Shown here piece by piece: positions 51,932 to 60,175 of a DNA stretch of 64,000 bases (positions are counted from its first letter, which is position 1; every line of letters begins with the position of its first letter). The stretch is from NCBI GenBank assembly GCA_021770005.1, contig JAETRV010000007.1, positions 17,134-81,133 of the forward strand. Direction: 5' to 3'. The notes under the pieces are model-generated. The model was not told where the DNA came from. It searched no databases and saw only the letters and a list, made by a program, of their open reading frames with translations. The stretch comes from Anaerotruncus sp. Its GTDB lineage: Bacteria; Bacillota; Clostridia; Oscillospirales; Ruminococcaceae. Both the position numbers and the translations under genes were made by a program.

Positions 51932-53518
51932 ATGAAGAAGATCGAGATTTTCGATTCCACTTTGCGGGACGGGGCACAGAGTGAGAGCGTCTCCTACTCG
52001 GTGGAGGATAAACTGAACATCGTGCGCGCGCTCGATGCGATCGGGATCGATTATATTGAGGCGGGCAACCCTTACAGCAATCCGAAAGATGCGGAGTTTT
52101 TCCGCCGGAAGGGGGAACTCTTGCTGACCCGCTCCAAGCTGGTGGCGTTTGGTTCCACCCGGCGGCGGGGCGTTCCGGTCGAAGAGGACAAAAACTGTCA
52201 GGCGATGCTCGAAGCAGGGGTCGAATGGGTTGCGGTGTTCGGGAAGAGTTCGGAGTGGCAGGCGCGGGAGGTAATCGGGGCGACCCCCGAGGAAAATCTC
52301 GAGATGATTGCGGATACCGTCGCCTATCTGGTGCAGGCTGGAAAACGGGTGATCTTTGATGCTGAGCACTTTTTTGACGGCTACAAACAGAACCCCTACT
52401 ATGCCGCGCAGACCCTTCAGGCGGCCAAAGACGCAGGTGCCCATAAGCTGGTGCTCTGCGACACCAACGGCGGCTGTTTTCCGGATGAGGTCGGGCGGAT
52501 CACCGGAGATATGGTCCGGCGGTTCCCCGGGATGATCGGGGTGCACTGCCATGATGACACCGGCTGTGCGGTGGCAAACACGATTGCAGCAGTGCAAGCG
52601 GGTGCTGACCAGATTCAGGGCACCTATATCGGGTTTGGGGAGCGGTGTGGGAATACGAACCTCTCTACTATGATCGCCGACCTCCAGATCAAGATGGACT
52701 ATAACTGCATCCCTGAAGACCGTCTGCCCCGGATGACCAAGACCGCCCGGTTTATCTCGGAGGTCTCCAATATGCGCCTGCCTCACTCGATGCCGTATGT
52801 GGGCAAGGCGGCATTTGCGCATAAGGGCGGGATGCATGTCGATGGCGTGAAAAAGAACACCGCTGCATTTGAGCATATCAATCCCGAGCTGGTCGGCAAC
52901 CGCCGCCAGATTCTGCTTTCAGAGGTTTCAGGCCGCACCGCCCTGATGACAAAGATCGTCGATCTGGTCCCGGGGCTATCCAAGGATTCGCCCGCGCTCG
53001 CCCGGCTGGTTGACCGGCTCAAGGAGTTGGAATTTGAGGGCTACCAGTTTGAGGCGGCAACTGCCAGCTTCGAGCTGGTGGTGCTCAAGGAACTGGGACG
53101 GTTCACCCCCTTTTTCCAGCTGGAGCTGTTCCGGATCATCGGGGAGCAGGACGCTGCCGACCGCCATATGGCATCGGCGCTGGTCAAACTGCGGGTAGAT
53201 GACCGGTTTGAGATCACTGCCGATGAGGGGGACGGCCCTGTGCACGCCCTCGACCGTGCTCTGCGCAAAGCGCTCGAGGTCTTTTACCCCAGCCTCAACG
53301 GGGTGCGTCTGATCGACTACAAGGTGCGCGTCATGGAGGCGGGGCGTGCGACCGCGTCGCTTGTCCGGGTATTGATCGAGTCGTCGGACGGGGAGACGAG
53401 TTGGACAACGGTGGGCGTGTCGACCGACATCATCAACGCCTCGATCCGGGCGTTGGTCGATTCGATGGAGTATAAGCTCTATCGTGACCGCACCAGAAAT
53501 GAAGGAAAAGGAGCGTGA
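51932..53518 (+). CDS. cimA: Citramalate synthase (CimA, LeuA-like family)
   Basis: 528 residues. DRE-TIM metallolyase: IFDSTLRDGAQSESVSYSVE with the R-D metal/catalytic motif, HCHDDTGCAVANTIAAVQAG (metal His-x-His), and GERCGNTNLSTMIADL. A C-terminal LeuA-dimer regulatory domain (about 400-520) senses product, isoleucine in studied CimA. The overall pattern, including HKGGMHVDGVKKN, fits CimA/TIGR00977 rather than LeuA or homocitrate synthase. It condenses pyruvate and acetyl-CoA to citramalate for isoleucine. A small Cys/His protein starts 2 bases after the stop. Confidence 0.9.
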   Translation: MKKIEIFDSTLRDGAQSESVSYSVEDKLNIVRALDAIGIDYIEAGNPYSNPKDAEFFRRKGELLLTRSKLVAFGSTRRRGVPVEEDKNCQAMLEAGVEWVAVFGKSSEWQAREVIGATPEENLEMIADTVAYLVQAGKRVIFDAEHFFDGYKQNPYYAAQTLQAAKDAGAHKLVLCDTNGGCFPDEVGRITGDMVRRFPGMIGVHCHDDTGCAVANTIAAVQAGADQIQGTYIGFGERCGNTNLSTMIADLQIKMDYNCIPEDRLPRMTKTARFISEVSNMRLPHSMPYVGKAAFAHKGGMHVDGVKKNTAAFEHINPELVGNRRQILLSEVSGRTALMTKIVDLVPGLSKDSPALARLVDRLKELEFEGYQFEAATASFELVVLKELGRFTPFFQLELFRIIGEQDAADRHMASALVKLRVDDRFEITADEGDGPVHALDRALRKALEVFYPSLNGVRLIDYKVRVMEAGRATASLVRVLIESSDGETSWTTVGVSTDIINASIRALVDSMEYKLYRDRTRNEGKGA

Positions 53519-53520
53519 CT

Positions 53521-53688
53521 ATGCCGCTGGAAAATGGAGAGGAACGGTGCAGTTGTGTCAGAAAAAATTGTGAACGGCATGGAGACTGCAAAGCCTGCCT
53601 TGCGCATCATCAGAAGCAGGAACGTTTCCCACCCTATTGTAAACGGGCGAAACGCGCCAAAAAAATCGAAAAAACCGGGGAACGGTGA
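53521..53688 (+). CDS. Small Cys/His-rich protein, 55 residues
   Basis: Begins MPLENGEERCSCVRKNCERH and continues GDCKACLAHHQ, then PPYCKRAKRAKK. Cys at 10, 12, 17, 23, 26 and 40 and His at 20, 29 and 30 form a probable zinc or iron site; the C-terminus is strongly basic. Similar C-x-C-x4-C-x-R-H-G-x-C-x2-C small proteins are, from memory, widespread and unannotated in Clostridia. GGAG lies 7 bases before the ATG inside the cimA end, so translation is coupled to cimA. Function unknown. Confidence 0.8.
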   Translation: MPLENGEERCSCVRKNCERHGDCKACLAHHQKQERFPPYCKRAKRAKKIEKTGER

Positions 53689-53745
53689 AAAGAGCGGATC
53701 GGAATAGCCGGCCTCACTCACACTGGCAAACAGGATAGAAATAGA

Positions 53746-53790
53746 AACAGAGAACCAACCACCTGAATCGGCGGGAGGTTCTCTATCTCT
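53746..53790 (+). terminator. Possible terminator after cimA and the small protein gene
   Basis: AGAGAACC (53749-53756) pairs with GGTTCTCT (53777-53784), with further inner C/G pairing. The T run that follows is weak (ATCTCTCTG). Confidence 0.45.
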
Positions 53791-53888
53791 CTGTTCTTGC
53801 GGCCCGCCCCATCTTGAAAAAGGGAGCAGGACAGAGGGCCATTTTGCTTGCAAAAAGCCCCCGATTAGCTCCGGACGGCGAGCGGGCT

Positions 53889-54899
53889 TCAAAGCCCGGC
53901 GACCGCCTGATCGAATCTGGGTGCAAGGCCAATCTTGTCGTCACCAAGATGCACCTGGAACTGGTAGATGTCATGCCCTGGGAAATGGTTCGCCTCGATG
54001 ATAATGGGGCCTTTCTCGGTAAGCGCGACATCCCAGCCAATATAGCCCAATTCGGGAATCCGCATGGCGGCGCGTTTGACCAGCTCGACCGATTCTTTGC
54101 AAAACGGGATTTTTGCCCCGACCAGCGTCACACCGGTCAATGGGTGGGTATGATAGGCTTTGCCGTCTTTATCCGCGCCGGGGGTGCAGATTTCCCCGGC
54201 CTCCATATCGACGATGACCGCCATCCCTCCGCTGTTGAGGTTGTCCACCCGTTTTCCGTTGCCGATCCGCATGCTGGAAAAGACCAGATGAACCGTGTCG
54301 TGGTTTTTGATGGTCACCAGCCGTAACGTATTGACCGAGAGCGGATAGATCTGGCTGACCAGCGGATGCTGCACGATGAAATCTTCGACCAGATATTGTC
54401 CGCCCTGCATCAGCATTTCATAAAGGCCAACAATCTGGCTCCCTTCGGACTGTTCGATAAACTCCACCCCGCGCCCACAGGTGCCGTCGAGCGGCTTGGC
54501 GACCATCTTCGGATGGGTTTGACAGAACGCCTCGAACCCCTCCTTTCCGCAGACACGCAGGTCAACCCAGTCCCGCCCGTGGAAACCATCGAACCGTTTG
54601 AGGAATTCGACCTTGTCCTCGAGCAGATGCCAGTTTTCCCGCGGATTCAGCAGGCTGACATACCGGTTATTCACCCCCCGGGTGATGTAGGTAGCGCGCT
54701 GAGCGGCAGTGAGGTTGTAAAACTCAAAGACCAGATAATCCATATAGCCCGCCTGATACCGAAAGCCACAGGAAATAATGTCGGCCAGGGCCGCGAGGGT
54801 ATTTTTTCCGGTCCGCTCATGGACGGTTTTGGCGGTGCGCACCATCGCGCCATAGTCCATCCCGGCGATCCGTTTGATTAAGTATGTAAGTTTAGGCAT
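53889..54899 (-). CDS. Sugar-transfer-associated ATP-grasp protein
   Basis: 336 residues. Helical N-terminal part (1-100), then an ATP-grasp domain: PKMVAKPLDGTCGRGVEFIE (nucleotide Lys and Gly loop), YLVEDFIVQH, NTLRLVTIKN, GYIGWDVALTEKGPIIIEAN with the metal-binding Glu/Asn. This matches PF14397, associated with capsule or teichoic-acid sugar transfer loci in other bacteria. No glycan genes are adjacent here. ATG at 54899 follows AAGGGACTGG. Substrate unknown. Confidence 0.82.
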   Translation of the reverse strand: MPKLTYLIKRIAGMDYGAMVRTAKTVHERTGKNTLAALADIISCGFRYQAGYMDYLVFEFYNLTAAQRATYITRGVNNRYVSLLNPRENWHLLEDKVEFLKRFDGFHGRDWVDLRVCGKEGFEAFCQTHPKMVAKPLDGTCGRGVEFIEQSEGSQIVGLYEMLMQGGQYLVEDFIVQHPLVSQIYPLSVNTLRLVTIKNHDTVHLVFSSMRIGNGKRVDNLNSGGMAVIVDMEAGEICTPGADKDGKAYHTHPLTGVTLVGAKIPFCKESVELVKRAAMRIPELGYIGWDVALTEKGPIIIEANHFPGHDIYQFQVHLGDDKIGLAPRFDQAVAGL

Positions 54900-55007
54900 G
54901 ATTTCCAGTCCCTTCAAGCACATTACATCAAAAATAGCCTCTCAAAATAGGAGCGGCTGTTTTGCTTCTGCGCATATTATAACGGAATTGTGGAATGATT
55001 TGGTGTA

Positions 55008-55096
55008 ATTGGCCATCGGAACGGAAGCAGGCGGCTGCCCGCGGATGGTTCTGAGCATAATCCCGATATAATAGGCTGCTTTGCAGCTATTATACC
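55008..55096 (-). repeat. Repeat family C, copy 3 (inverted)
   Basis: The reverse complement reads GGTATAATAGCTGCAAAGCA, then ATTATGCTCAGAACCATCC, GCGGGCAGCCGC, GTTCCGATGGCCAAT: the same order as copies 1 and 2. It fills the middle of the 318-base gap before the lipoprotein gene; the rest of the gap shows nothing firm. Confidence 0.78.
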
Positions 55097-55217
55097 TTGT
55101 TTTTCGACTTTTTTCAACCAGCTGTTTTTGGATGCAGTAATCTGCCCAGTTCCATGCACCTAATATATGTAAAGCGGATTCCCATAACGACAAAAAGATA
55201 GAAAAGAGGTTTTTTCG

Positions 55218-55958
55218 ATGAAAAAATTTTGGATTACAGCATTTTCCCTGATGGCAGCGGTTTCCCTTGCGGCATGTGGTGCAGCGGCCTCCGCCGCCCC
55301 CTCTTCTTCCGAAGCGGTTTCCTCTGAAACGCTCTCTTCAGAACCGGCCAAGGAGGAGCCCTCTTCGCCTGCGGCTTCTGCTTCCGGCAGGCTGGAAAAG
55401 ATGAGCGCCCCCCGTTATGTCGGCGTTGTGGATGATTTTGCGGTCAACGACGCGGGGGAGACGGTGTTGATAATGAAACCGTCCCACGGCAGAGATGGCA
55501 ATGGGACCCTCAACGTGGCGCTGACCGAGGATACCGCGTACACGATGGAGCATAACTCGATTTCCAACGGTGCAGAACTGGAAATCTTTTATGTCCTGAA
55601 CGAGCAGAAGGAGGCTGTTGCGGTGCAAATCAACGACGCGGACGAGATCCCGTCTGATCGGGAGAGCCTCTCCAGCCTTGAGATAGAAAAGGAATCGGTA
55701 GGTTATGATGGGGTCGTTCTTGACATCTACTTTGATCCCTCAAATCCCAGACAGGGTTCGATTGAGATGATAGACCTTGAGGGGAAGATGCCCTATGTCT
55801 TTCACTTCTACGAAGAAACGGCGGTGGAGGGGATCAGCCTGAATGAAATTAAGCCGGACATCGAGCTGCATATCGAGCACAGCCAGATTTCCACCCGCAG
55901 CCTGCCGCCGCAGAGCAACGCATTTTCCATCTCCCCTTATCAGTCGGATGTGCAATAA
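55218..55958 (+). CDS. Hypothetical lipoprotein
   Basis: 246 residues. Signal and lipobox MKKFWITAFSLMAAVSLAAC (Cys 20), a Ser/Ala/Glu-rich linker (21-57), then a soluble domain with ISNGAELEIFYVLNEQKEAV and a repeated strand-rich fold suggestive of two small OB- or DUF-like beta domains. No motif recognised. AAAAGAGG ribosome site. Own terminator shared with the convergent radical SAM unit. Confidence 0.78.
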   Translation: MKKFWITAFSLMAAVSLAACGAAASAAPSSSEAVSSETLSSEPAKEEPSSPAASASGRLEKMSAPRYVGVVDDFAVNDAGETVLIMKPSHGRDGNGTLNVALTEDTAYTMEHNSISNGAELEIFYVLNEQKEAVAVQINDADEIPSDRESLSSLEIEKESVGYDGVVLDIYFDPSNPRQGSIEMIDLEGKMPYVFHFYEETAVEGISLNEIKPDIELHIEHSQISTRSLPPQSNAFSISPYQSDVQ

Positions 55959-55979
55959 GTAGGGAATATCCTCTCATAA

Positions 55980-56012
55980 AAGGGACGGCAGTTTGAAACG
56001 CTGCCGTCCCTT
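55980..56012. terminator. Bidirectional intrinsic terminator
   Basis: AAGGGACGGCAG pairs with CTGCCGTCCCTT around a 9-base loop; its 3' arm reaches the stop codon of the minus-strand radical SAM gene. Confidence 0.8.
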
Positions 56013-56892
56013 ATTCCAATGATCTGAGCATATTCCGGTATCGCTCCATCTCCTCCTCAGGGACGGTATCAATCACATCCTGTAGCTGCTGGATTGCAAA
56101 ATCACGTTCTTTGGGCAGATAGGCAGCAATGGGATAAAAATTGGATTTGGAATTTGCAAATAGATGGGTACGTATCTGCAAGTTTTGAATCAGCGTTTGC
56201 AGCTCCCGAATTCGTTCCTTTTCCCCGGATGGAACAAAACTTCCTTGCCGTACCATATCGAAAAATTTCGTATGCGGGAAGATGGTAAGCGAGGTGACAG
56301 AAATAAAATAGGGGTGGAGCTGGTTGATTAAATTTGCGCTGTTCTCTGCATTCCGAAGACAGGCCCCTTTCCCTGCCAATCCGGTCATATACACAAAATA
56401 ATATTCGATTTCCGCCGCATCCAATTTGCGGCACTGTTCTAAAATATCCTGTGCGGTGTAGCCCTTATTCGCCAATAAAAGGGTCTCATCCTCTCCGCTT
56501 TCGATGCCGATACTCAGCCCATTTACTCCCATAGCCCGCAATTTTTTCAGCTGCCAGAGCTCTTTGTTTTGAATATCCCGTATGCTGGCAAACATGGCGA
56601 TCGTTTGGCATTTGATTAGGTAGTCCCGGATGGTCAAAAGGTAGGGCTTGAGTTGTTCATAGTGTAGTGCAAATGGATTGGCGCCGGTCAAAAAGAGCCT
56701 TCTCGCATAGGGTTGGTATTTTTTGATCTCCGCCAGGTCTTCTTCAAACTCCGACAGTGGTGATAAATGAAATGGTTCCTGCTCATATAGATTACAAAAG
56801 TGGCATTTTTGATAGGTACAGCCGGAGGTAAGCTGGATGATACAGGAGTTCGCTTCGTAATTTGGCCTCCATGTCCTTGTTGTAAAGTGCAT
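56011..56892 (-). CDS. Radical SAM protein (second of a tandem pair)
   Basis: 293 residues. The iron-sulfur motif is GCTYQKCHFC, spacing Cys-x4-Cys-x2-Cys instead of the usual x3-x2; the same spacing occurs in the upstream paralogue. Other conserved stretches: RRLFLTGANPFALHYEQLKP, GVNGLSIGIESGEDETLLLA and YYFVYMTGLAGKG. It follows its paralogue by 11 bases. Expected to bind a 4Fe-4S cluster and cleave S-adenosylmethionine; substrate unknown. No cobalamin-binding domain seen. Confidence 0.85.
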   Translation of the reverse strand: MHFTTRTWRPNYEANSCIIQLTSGCTYQKCHFCNLYEQEPFHLSPLSEFEEDLAEIKKYQPYARRLFLTGANPFALHYEQLKPYLLTIRDYLIKCQTIAMFASIRDIQNKELWQLKKLRAMGVNGLSIGIESGEDETLLLANKGYTAQDILEQCRKLDAAEIEYYFVYMTGLAGKGACLRNAENSANLINQLHPYFISVTSLTIFPHTKFFDMVRQGSFVPSGEKERIRELQTLIQNLQIRTHLFANSKSNFYPIAAYLPKERDFAIQQLQDVIDTVPEEEMERYRNMLRSLE

Positions 56893-56903
56893 CAGATGCC
56901 CCC

Positions 56904-57803
56904 TTATAAATGCCGCAGATTTGTGCGGTAATTCCGCAAATCCTCTTCACTTACAGTTTCGATGATCCTATCTAATACAGATAGGATTTTTGCTTTCTCT
57001 TTTGGCAGTGTACCTTGGATTTGTATGGGATTGGAGGCCCCCAGCGCACCAAACCAGACAGGAATATCCAGACGATTTACCAATACTTTTAACTCTTTAT
57101 ATTTCTCGATTTCACTTTCTTCCTGCCAGTTCCCTTTTTGGATTTCCCCATAAAGTTCTGAATCGGGGTAAACGGTCAACATACTTGCCCCGATGATTTG
57201 CGGATGGAGCTGATTGCAGACCTGTGCGGTCGCTTCGGCGCCGGCTTCCCCTCTGCCTGCACCCGAAATACCAGTGAGGTAAAAGAAATTGTAGTGGATG
57301 CCTGCATCATCCAGACGCTTGCACTCGCGCAGAATCTCTTTCGCCAGATAGCCTTTGTGCATGAATGTGAGCGCCTGGTCATCACCCGTCTCAATGCCGA
57401 TTGTCAGATCGTCATATCCGGCGGCACGCAATTCGAAAAGCTCCTGGTCGCTTTTCAAAGCGACATCCGTTATCCTTGCAAAACAGCCGATGGTCTGGTT
57501 GGTTGGAAAATGGGTTTGGATGCGCGCTGCGATCTCGATCAGACGGGATGTTTTCAAGACAAACGGGTTCGCTCCAGTCAAGAAAGTACGCGATACCCGG
57601 TGGTCATTCCATCGCTGCAACTGTGCTTTTGCTTCCCGAAGATCTTCCTCGATCGCTTCCAATGATGACATTTTAAATTTGAACGGCAGATCGTTATACA
57701 GTGTGCAAAATTTGCATCTGTGGTGGGTACAGCCAGCGGTGACTTCCAGAAGCAAAGAGGACGCCTCATACGGAGGTCTCCATATGGTTCCAGTGTAATG
57801 CAT
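56904..57803 (-). CDS. Radical SAM protein (first of a tandem pair)
   Basis: 299 residues. Starts MHYTGTIWRPPYEASSLLLE, with the cluster motif GCTHHRCKFC (Cys-x4-Cys-x2-Cys), FLTGANPFVLKTSRLIEIAA, GYDDLTIGIETGDDQALTFM and FFYLTGISGAGRGEAGAEAT. It is homologous along its length to the next gene, so a duplication is likely. ATG at 57803 with AAAGGAGAG upstream. Divergent from an HxlR regulator 215 bases away that may control the pair. Confidence 0.86.
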   Translation of the reverse strand: MHYTGTIWRPPYEASSLLLEVTAGCTHHRCKFCTLYNDLPFKFKMSSLEAIEEDLREAKAQLQRWNDHRVSRTFLTGANPFVLKTSRLIEIAARIQTHFPTNQTIGCFARITDVALKSDQELFELRAAGYDDLTIGIETGDDQALTFMHKGYLAKEILRECKRLDDAGIHYNFFYLTGISGAGRGEAGAEATAQVCNQLHPQIIGASMLTVYPDSELYGEIQKGNWQEESEIEKYKELKVLVNRLDIPVWFGALGASNPIQIQGTLPKEKAKILSVLDRIIETVSEEDLRNYRTNLRHL

Positions 57804-58017
57804 GATATCTCTCCTTTTGCCAATTTTTTGTTTTTCAATGCGCTTGACCGGCGTCTGTATCTTAACCATATCCCAATCCGCCGCCCGGTTCAAGTACGGT
57901 CTTTTTTTAGGGATAGTATGATTTTGGATACCAAAAACCGTTTTGGCATAAGGCGCTGTGGGGCTTGATTTGACAACAATTTAGAGATATACTCTTGGCA
58001 GAAAAGGGGGAGATACG

Positions 58018-58389
58018 ATGTCGGAAAACAAATTCAGCGAGGAAAAGACGATAGCCCGCTGTGTCCCTATGGGCAGATTGCAATCGGTGATAGGCGGAAA
58101 ATGGAAAATCTTGATTTTGTGGTATGTGGCTTTTTACAAGGTGCAGCGGTTCGGGGAACTGATGCGCCGCTTGGATGGAGTGACGCAGTCCACGCTGACC
58201 AAACAGCTGCGGGAGTTGGAGCAGGACGGGTTCCTTCACCGGGAGGTTTACAAAGAAATCCCCCCAAAGGTGGAATATTCCCTGACCGAGCTGGGCGAGA
58301 GCTTCCTGCCTGTCCTTCAAACAATGATGGCTTGGAGCGAAGCCTGGCTATGCCCAGATTATCAGAATCCATATCAAACGAATGCATGA
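58018..58389 (+). CDS. HxlR family winged-helix transcriptional regulator
   Basis: 123 residues. The HxlR pattern is complete: SVIGGKWKILILWYVAFYKV, RFGELMRRLDGVTQSTLTKQ (recognition helix), LRELEQDGFLHREVYKEIPP, KVEYSLTELGESFLPVL. Cys in IARCVPMGRL is the conserved N-terminal Cys that acts as a redox or electrophile sensor in some family members. GGGGGAG upstream. It is divergent from the radical SAM pair, the likely target. Confidence 0.9.
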   Translation: MSENKFSEEKTIARCVPMGRLQSVIGGKWKILILWYVAFYKVQRFGELMRRLDGVTQSTLTKQLRELEQDGFLHREVYKEIPPKVEYSLTELGESFLPVLQTMMAWSEAWLCPDYQNPYQTNA

Positions 58390-58430
58390 AAAAAGCGGAA
58401 CGACAGACGCCTTGTCGTTCCGCTTTTTTC
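58389..58430. terminator. Bidirectional intrinsic terminator
   Basis: AAAAAAGCGGAACGACA pairs with TGTCGTTCCGCTTTTTT, between the convergent HxlR and LysR genes. Confidence 0.93.
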
Positions 58431-59366
58431 TCAAACTTCCGGCGGCGGGCACTGCAAATAGGTTTGCGCATCCTGCCGCGCCAGCGCAATGAAATCATTT
58501 AAGGCCCGATTCAGCCGGTAATTTTTCGGGTAGGCCACCCCAAACTGAAACCTCGGGTAACCGGGAAGATAAAACCACGCAATATCCCTGTGGTTCGTGA
58601 CCCGTGATTGCGGCACAATCGAAACACAGATGCCCAATGCAGCCAGTTGTTGCAGGAAGGAGTTGAAGCTGGATTCCATCATGATCCGCGGATGAAACTG
58701 CTCCCGCTCAAAGATGGGGTCGATCAGCTCGGTACGCATGGTGGAACTTTTAAGGGCAGTAGCGAATGCCTCGTCCTTCAAGAGAGAGAGGTCGATGATG
58801 TTGCAGGGCTGCCGGTCAGCTGGACCTGCAAACCGGGCAACCGGATGGTTGCGCTGCACCCCCAAAAGCAGATTTTCCGCACTCAGCGGGATGTACTCCG
58901 CTTCATAGGTTTCCGGCTTCCCGCCAAGGACAAACGCGATATCCAGCTGACCGGTCAGCAGCATATCCAGCATTTCTGGTACCAGGAGCTGATGGCACTG
59001 GATCGAGATGCCGGGGTACTTTTGATGGAACGGCGGGTAGATGCGCGCGAACATATCCGAGCTGTGTTCGAAGGTCAGCCCCACATGGTAAGAACCGATG
59101 TGGCAGTTGGCAAGGTCCTGTAACTGGGCATAGGTGGATTGCCGCAGTGCAAGCATCTGCTTTGCGGCGTCCAGATAGACCCGCCCAGCCTCGGTCGGCT
59201 CCATATGGCGGCGGCGACGGTTGAAAAGCGGGATACCCAGCTCCTTTTCCAGCTTGAGCAGCTGCTGGTTGAGCGCGGATGGGGTGATGAACAGCCCCTC
59301 GGCGGCGTCGCTCATAGTTCCATATTTTTCAATCGCAACGATGTATTCCAGCTGTTTTAAGTCCAT
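58431..59366 (-). CDS. LysR family transcriptional regulator
   Basis: 311 residues. N-terminal winged helix: MDLKQLEYIVAIEKYGTMSD, FITPSALNQQLLKLEKELGI, PLFNRRRRHMEPTEAG. A two-lobed periplasmic-binding-type effector domain follows. It is divergent from the TRAP transporter operon (324-base gap), and is presumably its activator, responding to the transported compound or a derivative. Confidence 0.9.
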   Translation of the reverse strand: MDLKQLEYIVAIEKYGTMSDAAEGLFITPSALNQQLLKLEKELGIPLFNRRRRHMEPTEAGRVYLDAAKQMLALRQSTYAQLQDLANCHIGSYHVGLTFEHSSDMFARIYPPFHQKYPGISIQCHQLLVPEMLDMLLTGQLDIAFVLGGKPETYEAEYIPLSAENLLLGVQRNHPVARFAGPADRQPCNIIDLSLLKDEAFATALKSSTMRTELIDPIFEREQFHPRIMMESSFNSFLQQLAALGICVSIVPQSRVTNHRDIAWFYLPGYPRFQFGVAYPKNYRLNRALNDFIALARQDAQTYLQCPPPEV

Positions 59367-59382
59367 TGCACATGGCTCCCTT

Positions 59383-59406
59383 CCGATTATGCATACAGGT
59401 TCTAAA
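59383..59406. repeat. Remnant terminus of repeat family A
   Basis: CCGATTATGCATACAGGTTC and the next four bases match the end of repeat A (CCGATTAGGAATACAGGTTC, reverse complement of bases from 1596) at nearly every position, but the rest of the element is absent. It lies 17 bases upstream of the LysR start codon. It could instead be part of a LysR binding site. Confidence 0.4.
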
Positions 59407-59584
59407 GGACGTTGGCAAAAAGATAGAAAAAACAGGATGAAATTTATACCATTTCACAATCAATCGTTCCGGTTTTATCAATTTGACAAATGGTCGCCGA
59501 AGTGATTTATGCAAATTGCGTATGGATTTCAGGAAGAAGCAGGAACTATTAGAAAAACTTAATGAAAAACTAAATTTAATTAAC

Positions 59585-59613
59585 TTTACTTATTCATATA
59601 GGGATTTTATAAT
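59585..59613 (+). promoter_or_regulatory. Promoter of the TRAP transporter operon
   Basis: TTTACT (59585-59590), 17-base spacer, TATAAT (59608-59613), in an AT-rich intergenic region; start codon 76 bases on. Confidence 0.55.
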
Positions 59614-59689
59614 AAAACCGCAGCGTAAAAGGAGAGAAACTGGTCAAAAAGCTTGCACAATCAAATGAAAGAGGAGGAGGAATTTTTTC

Positions 59690-60175
59690 ATGTCATTTTT
59701 GAAATGGCTTGACAAGAACTTCGAATATGTTTGCCTGGCGTTCTTCCTGGTGATCATGACAGTTCTGTCGTTTGCGAATGTAATCCTAAGGTACTGTTTC
59801 AAGAGTCCGTTGGGATGGTCGGACGAAATCTGCTGCTATTGCCTTGCACTGAGCGCATTCTTCTGCCTGTCCTGCTCGATCCGGCATCGCAGCGCCATCC
59901 GGGTGGATACTGTGACAGTGCTCCTGCCCAAAACAGTGCAGAACATCCTGAACTATATCTGCAACCTCATCATGATCGTTTTTATGGGCTTTTGCATCAA
60001 AGGCGGCCTGGAGGTCGCAGCGAATGCGGCGAGCGTCAACCAGAAAAGCCCGGCGTTGCAGATCCCGGTTGCGGGGCTATACAATGTCATGACCTTCTGT
60101 TTTGCGCTCAGCATCTTCCGGCTGGTCCAAATCATGGTTCTCGATTTTAAAGGCGTAAAGGAGGAGGAAGCATAA
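59690..60175 (+). CDS. dctQ: TRAP transporter small permease (DctQ)
   Basis: 161 residues, four membrane helices. LAFFLVIMTVLSFANVILRY followed by LGWSDEICCYCLALSAFFCL is the DctQ signature (R-Y-x-F-x-x-x-x-x-W-S-E-E). GAGGAGGAGG ribosome site. Its stop overlaps the dctM start by one base. Part of a sodium- or proton-driven, binding-protein-dependent importer. Confidence 0.92.
   Translation: MSFLKWLDKNFEYVCLAFFLVIMTVLSFANVILRYCFKSPLGWSDEICCYCLALSAFFCLSCSIRHRSAIRVDTVTVLLPKTVQNILNYICNLIMIVFMGFCIKGGLEVAANAASVNQKSPALQIPVAGLYNVMTFCFALSIFRLVQIMVLDFKGVKEEEA

Noticed and set aside
51698..52876. 392-codon minus-strand frame
   Set aside because: Antisense to cimA, with no recognisable domain and part of it running through repeat C.
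59483..59668. 61-codon frame before dctQ
   Set aside because: No ribosome site, overlaps the promoter, and composition is that of an AT-rich intergenic region.
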